Assembly (NCBI RefSeq): GCF_963668385.1
Contig: NZ_OY764327.1
Span: forward strand, 4,746,501-4,810,500
Direction: 5' to 3'
Source: an uncultured Carboxylicivirga sp.
Lineage (GTDB): Bacteria > Bacteroidota > Bacteroidia > Bacteroidales > Marinilabiliaceae
Length of the DNA stretch: 64,000 nt
Below, piece after piece: positions 19,405-28,670 of the stretch (position 1 is its first letter; each line of letters opens with the position of its first letter). Made by a program: the position numbers and the translations under genes. Below the pieces are notes generated by a model that saw only the letters and a program-made list of their open reading frames with translations, was not told the DNA's origin and searched no databases.

Positions 19405-20082
19405 ATGCGAATTGATATACTTACACTTTTTCCTGAAATGTTTCAAGGTCCTTTAACCGAATCGATTGTTAAACGTGCAGTGGATAAAGGATTAGTAGAA
19501 ATGTATTTTCATAACATCAGGGACTATTCGCTTGATAAACACAATAAAGTAGATGATTACTCTTTTGGTGGTGGTGCAGGCATGGTTATGACCATTCAAC
19601 CCATTGCCGATTTAATCGATAAACTGAAAGCCGAAAGAGACTACGACCATATAATATATGTTACTCCTGACGGAGAACGTTTTAACCAAAAAGTTGCTAA
19701 TACACTGTCATTATCAGGTAATATCATTATTCTTTGCGGGCATTACAAAGGTGTCGATCAGCGAATACGCGATCATTACATTACCATGGAACTAACCATT
19801 GGCGACTATGTATTAACTGGCGGTGAACTGGCGGCAGCAGTTATTAGCGATGCCATTATTCGTTTAATACCTGGCGTAATGTCTGATGAGACTTCGGCTT
19901 TAACCGATAGTTTTCAGGATGGATTATTATCTCACCCTGTTTACACTCGTCCGGCAGATTATAATGGATGGAAAGTGCCTGATGTACTTTTAAGTGGTAA
20001 CAATGCAAAGATTGATGAATGGCGCGAACAAAAAGCTTTTGAGCGCACCAAACAAATCAGGCCAGACCTTTTAAATGATTAA
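19405..20082 (+). CDS. trmD: tRNA (guanosine(37)-N1)-methyltransferase
   Basis: The 225-residue product is a SPOUT methyltransferase that makes m1G37 next to the anticodon and prevents +1 frameshifting. Visible landmarks are the start [23 protein letters not shown], the knot region [19 protein letters not shown] and [19 protein letters not shown]. The start at 19405 gives the canonical N terminus; an in-frame TTG at 19381 is excluded because it lies in the promoter element. Unlike in many bacteria, rimM, rpsP and rplS are not adjacent. The gene is convergent with the AddB-like gene. Confidence 0.95.
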   Translation: MRIDILTLFPEMFQGPLTESIVKRAVDKGLVEMYFHNIRDYSLDKHNKVDDYSFGGGAGMVMTIQPIADLIDKLKAERDYDHIIYVTPDGERFNQKVANTLSLSGNIIILCGHYKGVDQRIRDHYITMELTIGDYVLTGGELAAAVISDAIIRLIPGVMSDETSALTDSFQDGLLSHPVYTRPADYNGWKVPDVLLSGNNAKIDEWREQKAFERTKQIRPDLLND

Positions 20083-20210
20083 TGTTTAATTGTTGAGTCG
20101 CGCAATTGTTAAATTGTAAATGATTACCAATTAATTGATGAGATGATTACCGATTACCAATTCAATGATTCTATTTTCATTTATCATTAACCAATCACCA
20201 TTAACAATTA
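20083..20210. repeat. Short AT-rich direct repeats between trmD and the AddB-like gene
   Basis: GATTACCAATT occurs at 20122-20132 and 20152-20162, with a partial GATTACC copy at 20145-20151, among further degenerate ATTA-rich repeats. No strong hairpin or gene is seen. Confidence 0.5.
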
Positions 20211-23069
20211 CTACCTGTTACATAAGACTTTAAACGTACAGTAGCGACATTTATCGGTATCTTCAGCTGCATTAAAAGGAATTGTCTCATCATAAATTTC
20301 TTCCAACAAATTCTCAAGATTAGCTTTGAATTCGTCTTTTACCGATTGTAAAAGAATAGGATTTTTAGAACTTCTACCCTCCTTCAAATACAGTTTAGTA
20401 TCGTAATTGGCTTTAAATACATCGCGTACCCAAATAACAGAAGGTTGTTTGGGCACCAAGGCATTCTCTGTTTCATCCAATATCAAAGAATACAATAAAG
20501 TCTGAAAGATGGCTTTGTTTTTCTTATGCTTATCCGTATCAAACAAATCTTCCACAGCACTAACTTCTGCAACACCCGATCCGGTTTTGTAATCCATCAC
20601 ATTCCAGATTCCATCTTTTTCCTCTAAACGGTCAATAATACCACCTAACTTCAGGTTTAAACCATCTGTGGTTGTGTAGTTCCATTCCACATGTTTCTCC
20701 AAATCAATTATCGTAAAGGGTGCTTTTTTCTTCTCTAACTTCAGGAATTGAATCAGATAACGTTTTATCACCTCAAACACCATTACATTACGTCCTTGTA
20801 TTTCGGCAAACGATTGTCGTCCCTGATCGTAATCCATCAGATACTTGCGGAAACCATCTTTAATTAGCTGATCAATCAATGCAGTATTTTTCAGCCAATA
20901 ATCAATATCATCAGCCTGAACTTCTTTGCCAGCCTTTCCTTTATAAAGATGCTCAACAGCATCGTGAAAAATCAGACCAAAAATACGAGCATCTGCTTCT
21001 TCGGTAATTTCATCCGGCTCTTTTATACCTACAATTTTTTGATAGAAAAATCGCATCGGACATTCGATGTAAACGGAAAGAGCACTTGGTGAGAGCAATT
21101 TTTTTCCGTCCGTTTTAAACGAAGATAAACGCTCTTTAACCTCTTCGTTTTTATTAGCCGTAACCAAAGGCGGGTTCATCAAAGAAACCTGCCCTGAAAG
21201 GGTACGCATATTTATTTGGGCATTAAACTCGTATTTAAGCTGATACAGGTATCGACTCATCTCGTTCGATTTCATCCCTTGTGCACCGGTTGAATAAAGT
21301 ACTTCCACCTTTTTAGCCCTGTGAATCAAACGAAAGAAGTAATACGAAAAAATTGTATCCTGAAACTCAATGGTAGGCAAACTAAATCCAGAGCGTAAAG
21401 TAGCAGGTATAAAAGTATTAGGGGCTGATGTACGCGGAAAAACGCCTTCGTTTAAATCCAGAATAATTAACTTATCGAAATCCAGAGCACGGGTTTCTAA
21501 TATCCCCATCACCTGTAATCCGGCCAATGGTTCACCTCGGAAAGGAACCGTTTGAAATTCAGCCAACTTCTTAAACAATCGCACCCAGGTTCGAGAATCG
21601 ATATCTGCCTGTGCATTTTGCTCCAACAAGTCTTGCAATCGAACAATACACTTTTGAAGGGCAAAAATAAATTCCTTTTCGAGAATCTTATTCTCATCGG
21701 GCTGTAATAACTCATATACTTTGCCCAATATTTCAATCAAATAGGCTGATAACTCAGAACCGGTACTAACCTTTGTAAAAATACTTCTAAAAAGTTCGTT
21801 GATATGCAAGCTGCTTGCCTTCACAAAAATGGCATTATTTTTCACCAGTTGCTTATGCAAACTTCGGGTATCAGCCTCGGCCAACATCGAAATATATTGC
21901 TGTTGCAGCAGTGGTAACACATGACGGTGATACATCCACACATCACTTCCGCTACCTTTACGTATTTGTTGTTGAAGATTCAATAACAAATCAATCAAAC
22001 CGTAAGCCGGCGTATGATTCAACGGATATCCCATGGTTACATTCACCTTATCAACTTTTGGCGGAATACCATGCAATACAGGCATCAGCAATGTTTCATC
22101 GGCCAAAACTACAGCCGATTTCATATCGCTGACATATTCTTGATCTAAAAACTGATGAACCGATTTTAACTGCTCTGTTGGATTGGCAACTGCTGTTATG
22201 GTAATTTCCGGACCTTCGGTATTCAAAGGCATATTGAAATCTTTTGGTGAAGGAAACTGAAGTAAATTCTCTTCTATAAAGAAACCGGGACCTCTACGCT
22301 TAAACTTGACATCCTCATCCTTCTCCATCATCCAAGGCGAATAATCCCAGAAGAAATCGGCCATTTGCTTTTTCTGCAATTGCTTCATCAATTTATTTTC
22401 GGCAGGAGTTAAGGCATTTAAGCCTACAAAAACCACTCTGTCCCATTTGATATCCATATCAACACCAACTGTGATTTTTTCAGCTATGAGGCGATATACC
22501 ATTCCTTCGTAAGCCAAATCATCCTTTTGTAATTCCTCACGATAGGCCTTATACACTTTAGGAATCTGTTTCCATGCTTCGAGAAAATAATCCTGGTGTT
22601 CCGATCTTTTTTTCTGTTCAAAAGCACTCCAAAACGATTGAATAGCTTCTAACTGTTGCTCCGAAAGATGCGAATAATCATCATCCAGTTCTTTTAACGA
22701 CACCAAATTCGAAAACAATTGCTCTACAGAAACCAAATATTTATCAATATCGTCAAAATCATTCAACAACATTTCGCCCCATGGCAAAAATTCTTCGAAG
22801 CTGACTTCCTTCCCCGTTACCTTTATATAAACCTTGTGTAAGGTAAAAAGTAGGGTAATATTATCGGCAATTATTGAAGAAGATAATGAGGCAAAAAGAT
22901 CATTAACAGTAATAATTTTAGGTGCCCAGGTTGGATCCTTTACCAACTGTCGTAAATAATTTGTAAAAAAAATACCTGCCCTTTGACTCGGGAACACGAA
23001 ACAATATTTCGACAAGTCTGTTTTTTCATAATAATATGAGGCAATGGAGTTAAGGAATCCTGGTGTCAT
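20211..23069 (-). CDS. AddB-like PD-(D/E)XK nuclease protein
   Basis: This 952-residue protein resembles the AddB/RexB-type subunit of bacterial recombinational repair nucleases. The N-terminal part is an inactive-helicase-like region (YCFVFPSQRAGIFFTNYLRQ). The C-terminal nuclease domain has HDAVEHLY, GGIIDRLE and VMDYKTGS, giving the D...DxK catalytic pattern. Cysteines in VYIECPMRFFYQ and at the end in DKCRYCTFKVLC fit the four-Cys iron-sulfur staple of AddB. The partner helicase-nuclease AddA is usually adjacent in Bacteroidota but is absent here: neighbours are trmD and sucA. Confidence 0.85.
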   Translation of the reverse strand: MTPGFLNSIASYYYEKTDLSKYCFVFPSQRAGIFFTNYLRQLVKDPTWAPKIITVNDLFASLSSSIIADNITLLFTLHKVYIKVTGKEVSFEEFLPWGEMLLNDFDDIDKYLVSVEQLFSNLVSLKELDDDYSHLSEQQLEAIQSFWSAFEQKKRSEHQDYFLEAWKQIPKVYKAYREELQKDDLAYEGMVYRLIAEKITVGVDMDIKWDRVVFVGLNALTPAENKLMKQLQKKQMADFFWDYSPWMMEKDEDVKFKRRGPGFFIEENLLQFPSPKDFNMPLNTEGPEITITAVANPTEQLKSVHQFLDQEYVSDMKSAVVLADETLLMPVLHGIPPKVDKVNVTMGYPLNHTPAYGLIDLLLNLQQQIRKGSGSDVWMYHRHVLPLLQQQYISMLAEADTRSLHKQLVKNNAIFVKASSLHINELFRSIFTKVSTGSELSAYLIEILGKVYELLQPDENKILEKEFIFALQKCIVRLQDLLEQNAQADIDSRTWVRLFKKLAEFQTVPFRGEPLAGLQVMGILETRALDFDKLIILDLNEGVFPRTSAPNTFIPATLRSGFSLPTIEFQDTIFSYYFFRLIHRAKKVEVLYSTGAQGMKSNEMSRYLYQLKYEFNAQINMRTLSGQVSLMNPPLVTANKNEEVKERLSSFKTDGKKLLSPSALSVYIECPMRFFYQKIVGIKEPDEITEEADARIFGLIFHDAVEHLYKGKAGKEVQADDIDYWLKNTALIDQLIKDGFRKYLMDYDQGRQSFAEIQGRNVMVFEVIKRYLIQFLKLEKKKAPFTIIDLEKHVEWNYTTTDGLNLKLGGIIDRLEEKDGIWNVMDYKTGSGVAEVSAVEDLFDTDKHKKNKAIFQTLLYSLILDETENALVPKQPSVIWVRDVFKANYDTKLYLKEGRSSKNPILLQSVKDEFKANLENLLEEIYDETIPFNAAEDTDKCRYCTFKVLCNR

Positions 23070-23153
23070 AATTCTATTTCATTTTGGCGGATGAAATTAA
23101 ACATTTGTACTTAAATATAGACAATACTGACACATCATGGATGACATTTTACT

Positions 23154-23161
23154 TAACTTTG
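23154..23161 (+). promoter_or_regulatory. Promoter element of sucA-sucB
   Basis: TAACTTTG, a perfect TAnnTTTG, about 66 bp upstream of the sucA ATG. No clear -33 element. Confidence 0.55.
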
Positions 23162-23226
23162 TCGCCCCAAAAGCAGAACCAATTGTTCTGAACATATATT
23201 TATAATCAATAGGAAACGCAATTCTT

Positions 23227-26052
23227 ATGGATAAATTTTCATTCGTTGGCAACAGCAATATAGAAGCCATCGATCAATTATACCAACAGTATCAAAATGA
23301 TCCCGAATCGGTAGATGAGAGCTACCAACGCTTTTTTCAGGGATTCGACTTCGCTCTTAAAAATTATCAGCAACCCAATGGATCTTCCGGACTGGTAGAT
23401 AAAGAATTTCTGGTATTAGATTTGATTCATGCTTATCGTCAGAGAGGACATTTATTTACTAAAACAAATCCAGTTCGTTCGCGCCGCAAGTACTATCCGA
23501 CTCTTGACATCGAAAATTTTAAATTATCGGAAAAAGATTTAGATACTACCTTTCATGCGGGGAATGAAATTGGTATTGGTAAAGCTCCACTTCGAAAGAT
23601 TATTGAGCATTTGCAACAAACCTATTGCCAATCGGTTGCTGTGGAATACCTTTACATTCGCCATCCTGAGATCATTAGTTGGCTAAAAGGAAAAATGGAG
23701 CTGGAGTGTAATACACCTAATTTCAGTGCTGAAAAAAAGCGTAAGATTTTTCATCAGCTAAATATGGCTGCCGGCTTCGAAAATTTTATACACCGTAAAT
23801 TTGTTGGACAAAAACGCTTCTCTTTAGAAGGATCAGAGGTTTTAATTCCCGGATTAAGCGCTATTATTAATAAAGGTGCAGAAATGGGTGTTGAAGAAGT
23901 GATGATTGGAATGGCACATCGCGGTCGTTTAAATGTATTAACTAACATACTTCAAAAACCTTATAAAAACGTATTCAAAGAATTTAATGGAGATGAATAC
24001 GAAGACGGTATTTCGTTGGGTGATGTAAAATACCATTTGGGTTACACCAACGAAATTGAAACCGAAACAGGAAAAAAAGTTAAAGTTAATTTAGCTCCCA
24101 ACCCATCTCACCTCGAGACTGTGGCTCCTGTAATTGAAGGAATTTCAAGATCAAAAATCGATCATAAATACGATAAAAATTACGATAAAGTTATACCTGT
24201 TGTAATTCATGGTGATGCTGCTATCGCTGGTCAGGGAATTGCCTACGAGGTAGTTCAAATGGCACAGCTACAAGGATATAAAACAGGTGGAACCATACAT
24301 ATTGTAATTAACAACCAGGTTGGCTTTACTACCAACTACCTCGACGCCCGTTCGTCGACATACAGTACCGATGTGGGAAAGGTAACCCGATCGCCGGTTT
24401 TTCATGTGAATGGTGATGATGTAGAAGCTTTGGTTTATGCGGTTGAGTTAGCTCTTGAGTTTAGACAAAACTTCAATTCTGATGTATTTATAGATATTCT
24501 ATCGTATCGTAAATACGGACATAACGAAGGTGATGAACCACGCTTTACCCAACCAACCTTATATAAAGCAATTGCAAAGCATCCAAATCCGCGCGACATT
24601 TATAATTTGAAACTTCAACAAGAAAATGTGGTTTCAAAGGAAGATGCTCAAAAAGAAGCTGAACTTTTTAACCAAAAGATGGAGGACGCTTTATCCGAAT
24701 CAAAAGAAATTGATAAGGTTATCATCCAACGCTTTTTACATGACGATTGGAAAGAATACGATTACTCAAGCGATAATGACTTTGTTGTCTCACCTGATAC
24801 CGGAATAGATAAAGAAAAAGCTCTCTTCTTATTGGATCGTATTAATCATCTACCCGAAGACAAGAAGTTCTTTAAAAAGTTGGAGAAGATTGTTAAAGAT
24901 CGAGTAACAATGGTTGAGAAAGACAAACTCGATTGGGCTTTGGGGGAACAATTAGCTTACGCTTCACTGCTAACCGAAGGTCATCCGGTGCGCATCAGTG
25001 GTCAGGATGCTGAGCGTGGAACGTTTGCACACCGACATGCTGTAATGACAGTTGAAGACAGTGAAGAAAGATATCGCCCATTGCAATTTGTTTCCGAAGA
25101 TCAGGCGCCATTTGAAATTTACAACTCACTTCTGTCTGAATATGGAGTGATGGGGTTTGAATACGGTTATGCCTTGGCAAAACCTAATGCATTAACTGTT
25201 TGGGAAGCTCAATTTGGAGATTTTTATAACGTAGCTCAGGTAATTATTGACCAATATATTTCATCGGCCGAAGAAAAATGGGGGCTGATGAATGGTTTGG
25301 TTCTATACCTTCCCCACGGTTTTGAAGGACAAGGACCTGAACATTCAAGTGCACGTATCGAACGTTTCTTATCATTAGCAGCACGTAATAACATGCAGCT
25401 TGTGAATTGTACAACTCCGGCTAACTTCTTCCATGTATTACGTCGTCAGATGAAACGTAATTTCAGAGTTCCTTTGGTGATATTTACGCCTAAAAGTTTG
25501 TTACGTCATCCTAAATGTATTTCATCTATTGACGATTTTACAAAAGAAGGGTTTAAGGAAGTTATTGACGACAACAATGTTGAAGTTGAAACTGTAAAAA
25601 GAGTTGTTTACTGTTCGGGTAAAATTTATTACGATTTGCTTGCTCGTAAAGAAGAACTCAATGCCACAGATATTGCTTTAATCCGATTGGAACAAATTCA
25701 TCCATATCCTAAAAAGCAGGTTGAAGCCATCAATAAAAAATACAGTAACGCATTGTTACATTTATGGGTTCAGGAAGAGCCTGAAAACATGGGTGCCTGG
25801 TATTATATTCAAGATAAGATGACTGATGTAGAGCTGGTACCTGTTGCCCGACTTGCTAGTGGTAGTCCAGCAACCGGATTAAACGGTTTACATGTAGTAG
25901 GTCAGAATGAAATCATTAATAAGGTATTTAAGAACTGTCATTGCAAACGGAAACAGAAATATTGTGGTTTACAATGTGTTGAAGGCCTTACAAGAAAAGA
26001 AATTCTGAAACAACATAAGTATTTTGAAGAACCATCGAGGTTCTCTATATAA
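23227..26052 (+). CDS. sucA: 2-oxoglutarate dehydrogenase E1 component
   Basis: The 941-residue thiamine-diphosphate enzyme decarboxylates 2-oxoglutarate in the TCA cycle. The N terminus has the E2-binding segment (FVGNSNIEAIDQLYQQYQND), then VMIGMAHRGRLNVLTNI (about 223-240), HGDAAIAGQGIAYE, the ThDP region HIVINNQVGFTTN and YRKYGHNEGDEP. The second half carries FEGQGPEHSSARIERFL and the transketolase C-terminal region. All key motifs are present. The C terminus bears a Cys-rich tail, CHCKRKQKYCGLQC, which is not part of the classical E. coli enzyme. sucB follows 59 bp downstream; no E3 (lpd) gene is adjacent. Confidence 0.96.
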   Translation: MDKFSFVGNSNIEAIDQLYQQYQNDPESVDESYQRFFQGFDFALKNYQQPNGSSGLVDKEFLVLDLIHAYRQRGHLFTKTNPVRSRRKYYPTLDIENFKLSEKDLDTTFHAGNEIGIGKAPLRKIIEHLQQTYCQSVAVEYLYIRHPEIISWLKGKMELECNTPNFSAEKKRKIFHQLNMAAGFENFIHRKFVGQKRFSLEGSEVLIPGLSAIINKGAEMGVEEVMIGMAHRGRLNVLTNILQKPYKNVFKEFNGDEYEDGISLGDVKYHLGYTNEIETETGKKVKVNLAPNPSHLETVAPVIEGISRSKIDHKYDKNYDKVIPVVIHGDAAIAGQGIAYEVVQMAQLQGYKTGGTIHIVINNQVGFTTNYLDARSSTYSTDVGKVTRSPVFHVNGDDVEALVYAVELALEFRQNFNSDVFIDILSYRKYGHNEGDEPRFTQPTLYKAIAKHPNPRDIYNLKLQQENVVSKEDAQKEAELFNQKMEDALSESKEIDKVIIQRFLHDDWKEYDYSSDNDFVVSPDTGIDKEKALFLLDRINHLPEDKKFFKKLEKIVKDRVTMVEKDKLDWALGEQLAYASLLTEGHPVRISGQDAERGTFAHRHAVMTVEDSEERYRPLQFVSEDQAPFEIYNSLLSEYGVMGFEYGYALAKPNALTVWEAQFGDFYNVAQVIIDQYISSAEEKWGLMNGLVLYLPHGFEGQGPEHSSARIERFLSLAARNNMQLVNCTTPANFFHVLRRQMKRNFRVPLVIFTPKSLLRHPKCISSIDDFTKEGFKEVIDDNNVEVETVKRVVYCSGKIYYDLLARKEELNATDIALIRLEQIHPYPKKQVEAINKKYSNALLHLWVQEEPENMGAWYYIQDKMTDVELVPVARLASGSPATGLNGLHVVGQNEIINKVFKNCHCKRKQKYCGLQCVEGLTRKEILKQHKYFEEPSRFSI

Positions 26053-26111
26053 AAAACAATCTGAATAACCCTGGCAGACCATGCGTCTGTTATCGATACA
26101 AATTTTGAATT

Positions 26112-27386
26112 ATGATAGTTGAAATAAAAGTCCCTTCACCAGGAGAATCAATCTCAGAAGTAGAACTAGCCAGCTGGCTAGTGTCGGATGGTGATATAGT
26201 GACTAAAGATCAAGAAATAGCAGAAATTGAATCCGATAAAGCAACTCTATCACTATTAGCAACCGAAGCTGGTAAAATAAAATTATTAGTTGAAGGTGGC
26301 GAAACCGTTGCTGTTGATTCAGTTGCCTGTAGTATTGATACCGATTTTGCAGGAGAAGCTCCTGCAGCTCCTCAGGCTGATACTTCAATTGAAGAAGAGC
26401 CAAAGAAAGCAGAGCCAAAACAAGAGGAACTGGTAAAAGAAACAGCAAAACCAAAGGAAGATAAACCGACACAATACGATAAAGCTAAAATATCTCCATT
26501 AGCTAAAAAGATGATGGAAGAAGCTAATTTATCGGTTGATGATGTAATTAACGGATTGAAAAGAATTTCGTCACGAGAAGTAGAGTTGGCTAAAAATGCA
26601 CCTACATCAAGTGGTTCAGAAAATAATACTTCGGCTTTTGTTTCAGCTGATGCCAGTCGTGAGATGGCGCGCCAAAAAATGACTAACCTTCGTAAAAAGT
26701 TAAGTCAAAGATTGGTTGCCGTTAAAAATGAAACAGCCATGCTAACTACCTTCAATGAGGTGGATATGTCAGCAGTAATGGCACTAAGAAAAAAATATCA
26801 GAATAAGTTTGTCGAAACTCATGGGGTAAAATTGGGCTTTATGTCATTCTTTATCAAAGCAGCATCTTTAGCATTAAAACATCACCCAATGGTGAATGCT
26901 ATGATTGATGGTGAAGAGATTGTAATGCCTGAATTTCATGATGTATCTGTTGCTGTTCAAACCCCTAAAGGGCTAATGGTTCCGGTAATAAGAAACGTTG
27001 AGACATTACAACTTCATGATATTGAATCAACATTGAAGAGCCTGGCTGAAAAAGCTCGTAAAGGTAAAATAAGTATTGAAGAGATGAGTGGAGGAACTTT
27101 TACTGTTACCAATGGAGGTGTTTTTGGCTCAATGTTGAGTACTCCTATCATCAACCCGCCACAATCGGCTATAATGGGAATGCACAATATTGTTGAGCGT
27201 CCGGTTGCTGTAAACGGAAAAGTGGAAATACGTCCTATTATGTATTTGGCTCTATCTTACGATCACCGCATAATTGATGGTAAAGATTCGGTTGGTTTTT
27301 TGGTGAAAGTAAAGCAAATGCTTGAAGATCCGGCCAAACTATTACAGGGAGGTTTCAATCCAGAAGAAATGGTATTAGGATTATAA
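26112..27386 (+). CDS. sucB: Dihydrolipoyl succinyltransferase E2 of 2-oxoglutarate dehydrogenase
   Basis: The 424-residue protein has three parts. A lipoyl domain (1-78) has the lipoylated lysine in [11 protein letters not shown] (Lys43). An Ala/Glu/Pro/Lys linker leads to an E1/E3-binding domain (about 130-165: [19 protein letters not shown]). The catalytic domain (195-424) has [34 protein letters not shown] and the active site SYDHRIIDG (His385). It transfers the succinyl group to CoA. It is co-transcribed with sucA and ends at a strong bidirectional terminator. Confidence 0.96.
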   Translation: MIVEIKVPSPGESISEVELASWLVSDGDIVTKDQEIAEIESDKATLSLLATEAGKIKLLVEGGETVAVDSVACSIDTDFAGEAPAAPQADTSIEEEPKKAEPKQEELVKETAKPKEDKPTQYDKAKISPLAKKMMEEANLSVDDVINGLKRISSREVELAKNAPTSSGSENNTSAFVSADASREMARQKMTNLRKKLSQRLVAVKNETAMLTTFNEVDMSAVMALRKKYQNKFVETHGVKLGFMSFFIKAASLALKHHPMVNAMIDGEEIVMPEFHDVSVAVQTPKGLMVPVIRNVETLQLHDIESTLKSLAEKARKGKISIEEMSGGTFTVTNGGVFGSMLSTPIINPPQSAIMGMHNIVERPVAVNGKVEIRPIMYLALSYDHRIIDGKDSVGFLVKVKQMLEDPAKLLQGGFNPEEMVLGL

Positions 27387-27407
27387 TAGCTGTGGCTACT
27401 AGCTATA

Positions 27408-27441
27408 AAAAACGGGATTTCATTTATGAAATCCCGTTTTT
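27408..27441. terminator. Bidirectional rho-independent terminator after sucB
   Basis: Stem AAAAACGGGATTTCA / TGAAATCCCGTTTTT around a four-base loop, with T-rich continuation on the plus strand. It lies between convergent sucB and the DUF4293 gene. Confidence 0.93.
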
Positions 27442-27458
27442 ATTTTTGTTATATCTGA

Positions 27459-27908
27459 TTATCGAATACGATCCATTGATTTAATTAAAGCTTCATCTTT
27501 ACCTATAGAGCGAATAGCCAAAAAGGTTAATATCAATGCTACAATTGGAAAAACCATTGGAATATTGTACGATATTTCAGCTGATAAATCTTTAGACAAT
27601 TGCGACCCCAAGAAATAAATCATTCCTGTAGTACCTAATAATAAGCCCATATTCAAACCACATAAACGGATTTGAATCATTCGTTTTTTGTATAAAAATA
27701 TTGTAACAATCGAAACTAATGTGGTTAGTGTTACCAATATAGCCAATGCCAATGTTGGTGTCGATAATTGCTCACTATTTGCTAATCCTCTGTATAAAAG
27801 AGTATAGGTATCATTATCGTTAGCCAATTCGGCCAATGGTACAAAAAACATACTACCAGTCAACAATGCACTGATGAGTAGATAAATTGATTGAATACGT
27901 TGTATCAT
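27459..27908 (-). CDS. DUF4293 four-TM membrane protein
   Basis: From the ATG at 27908 the product has 149 residues and starts MIQRIQSIYLLISALL, the usual start of the DUF4293 family, which is confined to Bacteroidota. Four transmembrane helices are visible (ISALLTGSMFF; LALAILVTLTTLVSIVTIF; LNMGLLLGTTGMIYFL; MVFPIVALILTFLAI). Function is unknown. An in-frame extension to 27965 adds 19 residues (MRYLWLNIKF...) and is not expected for the family. Confidence 0.85.
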   Translation of the reverse strand: MIQRIQSIYLLISALLTGSMFFVPLAELANDNDTYTLLYRGLANSEQLSTPTLALAILVTLTTLVSIVTIFLYKKRMIQIRLCGLNMGLLLGTTGMIYFLGSQLSKDLSAEISYNIPMVFPIVALILTFLAIRSIGKDEALIKSMDRIR

Positions 27909-28347
27909 GTTTATTAATTTCTTTTCTAAAAATGCGAATTTAATATTTAGCCATAAATACCGCAACTAAATATTTAATGCAAAGTACCCAAATTGCATAC
28001 TTTGAAAAAACGCGCCCAATATTTACACTTTTGACTTCCCACTAATTCTGTATAATTATACAATAACAACATATAAAATATTGCAACTTCCAGATTACAT
28101 TTTGTCGCAAAAATAGTAAAACACTCATTTACCATTGCAAATTTCGCTTGCATTAAAAATGCATATTAATTCGTTAAAAATATATACTTATACATCAATA
28201 TAACAGTGCTTTTGCACTGTTTAGACAAATAAAATCAAGCATGTAATACATCTTGTAATCAATGACATTCATGTTAATTTAATTTTAATTTTTCGATTTT
28301 TTTTTTATATTTATTACTCAGTATTGTGTCACTTAAAACATTTCGAA
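27909..28347. other. Long AT-rich divergent intergenic region with a leader hairpin
   Basis: About 440 bp with no gene I can support. It contains an 8-bp perfect hairpin AACAGTGC-TTTT-GCACTGTT (28202-28221) without a T-run, an inverted repeat CAAAGTA/TACTTTG (27980-28004), a minus-strand TATTTTTG promoter-like element (28108-28115) and a U-rich stretch about 30-60 bp before the HTH gene start. It may hold a long 5' leader for the HTH gene or an untranslated RNA. Confidence 0.4.
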
Positions 28348-28614
28348 ATGAGTACAGCGACAATCACATTTAATCAACTCAGGAGAATTAAAGATAGTCT
28401 ACCTGATGGAAGTATTAAGACAATTGCAGAAGAACTGCACCTCGACGTAGAGACTGTAAGAAATTACTTTGGCGGTGCCAACTACGATCGGGGAAGAAGC
28501 GTAGGAATCCACTTAGAACAAGGCCCGGATGGCGGCATTGTCGAATTGGATGATACTACAATATTAGAAATGGCCCGCGAAATTTTAAGTCATGGTAAGA
28601 TGGCTGAAAGTTAA
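28348..28614 (+). CDS. Small helix-turn-helix DNA-binding protein
   Basis: From the ATG at 28348 the product has 88 residues and begins MSTATITFNQLRRIKDSLP. Residues about 20-42 (SIKTIAEELHLDVETVRNYF) form a convincing helix-turn-helix, followed by a Gly-rich segment (GGANYDRGRSVG) and a short C-terminal part ending in a helix. Homologous small proteins occur in Bacteroidota, but I know no defined regulon. It is monocistronic, preceded by an unusually long AT-rich region and followed at once by a strong terminator. A GTG at 28324 is an alternative but less natural start. Confidence 0.78.
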   Translation: MSTATITFNQLRRIKDSLPDGSIKTIAEELHLDVETVRNYFGGANYDRGRSVGIHLEQGPDGGIVELDDTTILEMAREILSHGKMAES

Positions 28615-28636
28615 TGCTGAATATTATTATCATATA

Positions 28637-28662
28637 AAAAAAGCGCCTAAAGGCGCTTTTTT
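28637..28662. terminator. Bidirectional rho-independent terminator
   Basis: Stem AAAAAAGCGCC-TAAA-GGCGCTTTTTT between the HTH gene and the 3' end of the RND/ABC operon. It closes the efflux operon on the minus strand. Confidence 0.93.
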
Positions 28663-28670
28663 CCTTTATT

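Noticed and set aside
20083-20210. CRISPR-like or mobile repeat
   Set aside because: Only two to three short degenerate copies of GATTACCAATT without regular spacing; more likely a decayed intergenic repeat.
27980-28004. CAAAGTA/TACTTTG inverted repeat as a regulator site
   Set aside because: Arms are only 7 bp with an 11-bp spacer in AT-rich DNA, and half resembles the common promoter element; not listed as a feature of its own.
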